A program made the translations under genes and the position numbers. The notes under the pieces are model-generated. The model did not search any database. It was given only the letters and a program-made list of their open reading frames with translations, and was not told the origin of the DNA. From assembly GCF_012275445.1 (NCBI RefSeq), contig NZ_JAAZQK010000006.1, positions 1 through 64,000 on the forward strand: a stretch of 64,000 nucleotides of DNA, in the 5' to 3' direction. The stretch is from Rhizobacter sp. SG703 (GTDB lineage Bacteria; Pseudomonadota; Gammaproteobacteria; Burkholderiales; Burkholderiaceae_C). Shown in pieces: positions 60,591 through 64,000 of the stretch; position 1 is the stretch's first letter, and each line of letters starts with the position of its first letter.

Positions 60591-61850
60591 TCAGCGGCGT
60601 TCCCAGACGGCGGCGAAGAACCCGTCGGTCTGATGCCGGTTCGGCCAGAGACGTACGAAACCGTTGGTGACGAGTTCGGCCGGCGTGCCGGCATGCGCCT
60701 TCTCCAGCACGGCCGCGGCGTCCAGCGGGGCGAACTCCCGGGCATGCGATTCGGCGAACGCCTGGGCGATGTCCTCGTTTTCGGCCGCCAGCAGGCTGCA
60801 GGTCGCGTAGACGAGCCGGCCGCCGGGCTTCAGCAGACGGGCAGCGCTGTCGAGGATCGCCGTCTGCTTGACCCGCAGTTCCTCGACCGATTCCGGCGAC
60901 TGGCGCCATTTCAGGTCGGGATTGCGGCGCAGCGTGCCCAGGCCGGAGCACGGCGCGTCGACCAGCACGCGGTCGATCTTGCCGGCCAGCCGCTTGATGC
61001 GATCGTCGCGCTCGTGCGCGATCTGCACCGGGTAGACGTTCGAAAGCCCGCTGCGCGCCAGCCGCGGCTTCAGCGCCGCCAGCCGGTGCCCCGAGGTGTC
61101 GAAGGCGTAGAGCCGCCCGGTGTTGCGCATCGAAGCGCCGAGCGCCAGCGTCTTGCCGCCCGCGCCGGCGCAGAAGTCCACCACCATTTCGCCGCGCTTC
61201 GCATCGGTGATCAGCGCGAGCAGCTGGCTGCCCTCGTCCTGCACCTCCACGTCGCCCGCCGTGAAGACCTCGAGCTTGTTGACCGCCGGCTTGCCCTGGA
61301 TGCGCAGTCCCCAGGGCGAGAACGGCGTCGGCTGCGCGTCGATGCCCTTGGCCGCCAGCGCGGCCTGCACGTCCTCGCGCTTGGCCTTGAAGGTGTTGAC
61401 GCGCAGGTCCAGCGGCGCGCCCTCGTTCAGGCTGTTCACCAGCGGCCAGAATTCCTCGCCGAGCGCGGCCTGCAGCCGCTCGGCCAGCCAGTCGGGCAGG
61501 TTATGGCGCAGCTTGTCGGGCAGGGCCGCGGTATCGACCGCCTGCACCTTCGGCAGCCAGTGCTGCTCGAAATCGTTCATCGCGGCGCGCAGGAAGCCGT
61601 CGTTGCCCTGCCAGCCCAGCAGCGCCAGCCGGCGCTCCATCTCGCCCTTGCCCGACTGGGCCAGGTGCTGGAACAGCAACCGCTTGCGCAGCACGGTGTA
61701 GGTGGTCTCGGCCAGCGAGTGGCGCTCGCGGGCACCGAGTTCGCGGTGCTCCTTGAAGAAGGCCGACACGACGCTGTCGGCAGGGGTGTCGAATCGAAGC
61801 ACGCGGTGCAACAGTTCGGTGGCGTGTTCGAGCAGGGCGTTGGGATGCAT
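60591..61850 (-). CDS. rsmB: 16S rRNA m5C methyltransferase RsmB-like
   Basis: A 419-residue RNA methyltransferase. An N-terminal helical RNA-binding region (ATELLHRVLRFDTPADSVVS) precedes the Rossmann domain: VVDFCAGAGGKTLALGASM binds SAM, and the two Cys are in VDAPCSGLGTLRRNPDLKW and VYATCSLLAAEN. It lacks the complete NusB-like domain length of E. coli RsmB, so another NOL1/NOP2/Sun-family member (RsmF-like) is possible. The ATG at 61850 is chosen because the upstream extension overlaps the divergent gene. Confidence 0.85.
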   Translation of the reverse strand: MHPNALLEHATELLHRVLRFDTPADSVVSAFFKEHRELGARERHSLAETTYTVLRKRLLFQHLAQSGKGEMERRLALLGWQGNDGFLRAAMNDFEQHWLPKVQAVDTAALPDKLRHNLPDWLAERLQAALGEEFWPLVNSLNEGAPLDLRVNTFKAKREDVQAALAAKGIDAQPTPFSPWGLRIQGKPAVNKLEVFTAGDVEVQDEGSQLLALITDAKRGEMVVDFCAGAGGKTLALGASMRNTGRLYAFDTSGHRLAALKPRLARSGLSNVYPVQIAHERDDRIKRLAGKIDRVLVDAPCSGLGTLRRNPDLKWRQSPESVEELRVKQTAILDSAARLLKPGGRLVYATCSLLAAENEDIAQAFAESHAREFAPLDAAAVLEKAHAGTPAELVTNGFVRLWPNRHQTDGFFAAVWERR

Positions 61851-61871
61851 CCCCCGATTATCCTTGCCGCC

Positions 61872-62114
61872 ATGACCGAGCCCGACCTGCCGCCCCTGCC
61901 CACCCTGCCCCTGGGCCTCTACCGCCACTACAAAGGCGGCGAGTACGAGGTGATCGGCGTCGCGCGGCACAGCGAATCGCTGGCGCCGATGGTGGTCTAC
62001 CGGCCGCTGTACAACGACACCGGATGGTGGGTGCGGCCGTTCGAGATGTTCGTGGGGACGGTCGAGATCGATGGTGTCGTGCGCCGGCGCTTCGAGCCGA
62101 TGCCCGCGCCATGA
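61872..62114 (+). CDS. DUF1653 family protein
   Basis: An 80-residue protein with the family core GLYRHYKGGEYEVIGVARHS, PMVVYRPLYNDTGWWVRPFE and MFVGTVEIDG. Small SH3-like proteins of this family are widespread and of unknown function. Its stop overlaps the start of the following membrane protein (ATGA). Confidence 0.85.
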   Translation: MTEPDLPPLPTLPLGLYRHYKGGEYEVIGVARHSESLAPMVVYRPLYNDTGWWVRPFEMFVGTVEIDGVVRRRFEPMPAP

Positions 62115-62770
62115 GGACACTGATCGCGCAGCTTCGCGCCCGCCCGCACCTGCTGCTGTCGGCCGGCGTCGGCGTGCTGGTCGCGGCGCTGGCGCCCTTG
62201 CCCGGCCATGCTGCACCCGACCTGCTGCTCGGCTGGAACGTCGCCATGTGGCTGTACCTCGCCCAGGCGTTCTGGATCATGTCGCGGGCCGACCACCACC
62301 ATCTGCGCCGCACCGCGGTCGCGCAGGCCGAAGGGCATGGCGCGGTGCTGGTGGCGGTGATCGCGGCCGCGGCCGCGAGCCTCGCCGCGATCGGCGTCGA
62401 ACTGTCGAGCGCCAAGGGCGCCGCGCCGCAGCAGGCGCTGCCGCACATCGCGTTCGCGCTCGTCACGGTGATCGGCGCCTGGCTGCTGCTGCCCACGCTG
62501 TTCGCACTGAGCTATGCCAGCACCTATTTCGCGCACGACGCCGGGCCGGCCGACTGCGGGCTGGTGTTCCCCGGCGACCCGAAGGCGCCGCGCCACTACT
62601 GGGATTTCCTGTACTTCTCGTTCACGATCGCGGTCGCGTCGCAAACCGCCGACGTCGCGATCACGCACAGCGCGATGCGCCGCACGGTGCTGATTCAATC
62701 GTTGCTGTCGTTCGCGTTCAACACCGCGATCCTCGCGCTGGCGATCAACATCGCCGCCGGCCTGATCTGA
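62111..62770 (+). CDS. DUF1345 family membrane protein
   Basis: A 219-residue integral membrane protein with about five helices. Family features include [20 protein letters not shown] and [20 protein letters not shown] near the end, with [15 protein letters not shown] between. Function unknown. Translationally coupled to the DUF1653 gene. Confidence 0.85.
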   Translation: MRTLIAQLRARPHLLLSAGVGVLVAALAPLPGHAAPDLLLGWNVAMWLYLAQAFWIMSRADHHHLRRTAVAQAEGHGAVLVAVIAAAAASLAAIGVELSSAKGAAPQQALPHIAFALVTVIGAWLLLPTLFALSYASTYFAHDAGPADCGLVFPGDPKAPRHYWDFLYFSFTIAVASQTADVAITHSAMRRTVLIQSLLSFAFNTAILALAINIAAGLI

Positions 62771-62791
62771 CGCTGTATCTCGAAGCGCGGC

Positions 62792-63415
62792 CTACAGCAG
62801 CTGCGACTCGCCCGCCGTGTGCGTGACGACATCGCCGTCGACCCGCAGCAGGTCCTGCACCAGCCAGCGCACCGCGCGCGGGTACATCACGTGTTCGCGC
62901 GCCAGCACGCGGGCCGACAGGCTGGCCTCGGTGTCGCCCGGCAGCACCGGCACGGCGGCCTGCGCGATGATCGGCCCGTGGTCCAGCGCCGGCGTCACGA
63001 AATGCACCGTCGCACCGGCCAGCTTGCAGCCCGCTTCGATGGCACGGCGGTGCGTGTGCAGCCCCGGGAATGCCGGCAGCAGCGACGGGTGCACGTTGAT
63101 CATCCGGCCGGCGAAACGCGCGACGAAGCCATCGCCGAGGATGCGCATGAAGCCGGCCAGCACCAGCACGTCGGGCGCGAAGCCGTCGATCACCGCGGCC
63201 AGCTCGGCGTCGAAGGCCTCGCGGTCGTCGAAACGCTTGTGGTCCACCGCCACCGCGGCGATACCGCGCTCGCGCGCGAATGCGAGCCCCGCGGCATCGG
63301 GCCGGTTGCTGATCACCGCCGCCACCTGCGCCGGCCAGCCTTCGGCGGCACAAGCCTGCACGATGGCTTCCATGTTGGAGCCCCGGCCGGAGATCAGGAT
63401 CACGATGCGTTTCAT
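62792..63415 (-). CDS. purN: Phosphoribosylglycinamide formyltransferase
   Basis: A 207-residue enzyme of purine synthesis that transfers formyl from 10-formyl-THF to GAR. Signatures: [20 protein letters not shown] at the start (GAR binding), [20 protein letters not shown] with catalytic Asn/His, and [20 protein letters not shown] with the catalytic Asp. The ATG at 63415 gives the normal length. It is divergent from trpS. Confidence 0.94.
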   Translation of the reverse strand: MKRIVILISGRGSNMEAIVQACAAEGWPAQVAAVISNRPDAAGLAFARERGIAAVAVDHKRFDDREAFDAELAAVIDGFAPDVLVLAGFMRILGDGFVARFAGRMINVHPSLLPAFPGLHTHRRAIEAGCKLAGATVHFVTPALDHGPIIAQAAVPVLPGDTEASLSARVLAREHVMYPRAVRWLVQDLLRVDGDVVTHTAGESQLL

Positions 63416-63455
63416 CGGCCGGCAGTGTATTACCCCACCTACAATGCGCCGCACC

Positions 63456-64000
63456 ATGACGCAACGCGTGCTCACCGGCATCACGACGACCGGTACCCCC
63501 CACCTCGGCAACTACGTCGGCGCGATCCGCCCCGCCATCGCGGCCAGCCGCGAACCCGGCGTCGAGAGCTTCTTCTTCCTGGCCGACTACCACGCGCTGA
63601 TCAAGTGCGACGAGCCCGACCGCATCGAGCGTTCGCGCCTGGAGATCGCCGCCACCTGGCTGGCCGCCGGGCTCGACCCCGAGCGCGTCACGTTCTACCG
63701 CCAGAGCGACATCCCCGAGACGCCCGAGCTCACCTGGCTGCTCACCTGCGTGACGGCCAAGGGCCAGATGAACCGCGCCCACGCCTACAAGGCCGCGACC
63801 GACGCCAATGAAGCGCAGGGCAAGGACGCCGACGACGGCATCACGATGGGCCTGTTCAGCTACCCGATCCTGATGGCCGCCGACATCCTGCTGTTCAACG
63901 CCCACCGGGTGCCGGTCGGGCGAGACCAGGTGCAGCACATCGAGATGGCGCGCGACGTCGCGCAGCGCTTCAACCACCTGTTCGGCCGGCAGCGCGAGCT
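63456..64000 (+). CDS. trpS: Tryptophanyl-tRNA synthetase, N-terminal part (cut by window edge)
   Basis: The first 181 residues of a class I aminoacyl-tRNA synthetase. The HIGH-like motif is [15 protein letters not shown]. Further TrpS marks are [53 protein letters not shown] and [20 protein letters not shown]. The ATG at 63444, in frame, is an alternative start. The KMSKS motif would lie beyond the window. Confidence 0.94.
   Translation, partial: MTQRVLTGITTTGTPHLGNYVGAIRPAIAASREPGVESFFFLADYHALIKCDEPDRIERSRLEIAATWLAAGLDPERVTFYRQSDIPETPELTWLLTCVTAKGQMNRAHAYKAATDANEAQGKDADDGITMGLFSYPILMAADILLFNAHRVPVGRDQVQHIEMARDVAQRFNHLFGRQRE

Overview
The window is high-GC DNA from a betaproteobacterium, most likely a Burkholderiales relative of the Rubrivivax/Leptothrix/Piscinibacter group. 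This is inferred from the right-hand core genes: rhomboid, a Bug-type TctC receptor, livFGMH, rarA-lolA-ftsK, a Crp/Fnr regulator, trxB, rpmB-rpmG, an acyl desaturase, rsmB, purN and trpS. Species cannot be fixed from sequence reading alone.

Layout. (1) Positions 1-735: the N-terminal part of a type I secretion ABC transporter, cut by the window edge. (2) About 1100-42190: an integrated element of about 41 kb. It is bounded by a 49-bp direct repeat (48 of 49 identical) whose right copy overlaps the 3' end of an intact tRNA-Leu(CAA), and a tyrosine integrase lies just inside that end. (3) 42175-64000: ordinary chromosome.

Inside the element, from left to right: a degenerate IS5-type element interrupted by an IS66 element with a clean 8-bp target duplication and a passenger gene; a small lipoprotein gene; a second, frameshifted IS5-type element; a leftward operon of six genes (7.7-19.1 kb) with three tandem YD/RHS-repeat proteins whose C-terminal coding DNA has been homogenised, a small gene, an RHS-core protein with a variable tail, and a secreted protein; a phage early/packaging module (19.8-32.6 kb); and a cargo block (33.0-40.8 kb) that looks like defence.

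The phage module has divergent cI/cro control with repeated operator half-sites. Leftward genes are a CII-like regulator, a lambda O-like initiator, a DnaB helicase, a tail-like gene, terminase small and large subunits and a Mor-like activator. Rightward genes include an HD hydrolase, a ParB-like protein, an excisionase-like protein and H-NS. No portal, capsid, baseplate or lysis gene is visible, so the element looks like a decayed phage or a phage satellite in which the structural module is missing and an RHS operon lies where it would be.

The most interesting items are: (a) a 1340-residue protein combining an Mrr-like nuclease domain, a helical repeat scaffold, a GreA/GreB C-terminal-like domain and a PIN-like domain, next to a SEFIR protein and a PD-(D/E)XK-like protein; (b) an array of 21-bp palindromic iterons inside the initiator gene, a probable lambda/P22-style origin; (c) the tandem split-RHS operon with a gene-conversion tract of about 500 bp; (d) a CI-like repressor whose catalytic serine is glycine.
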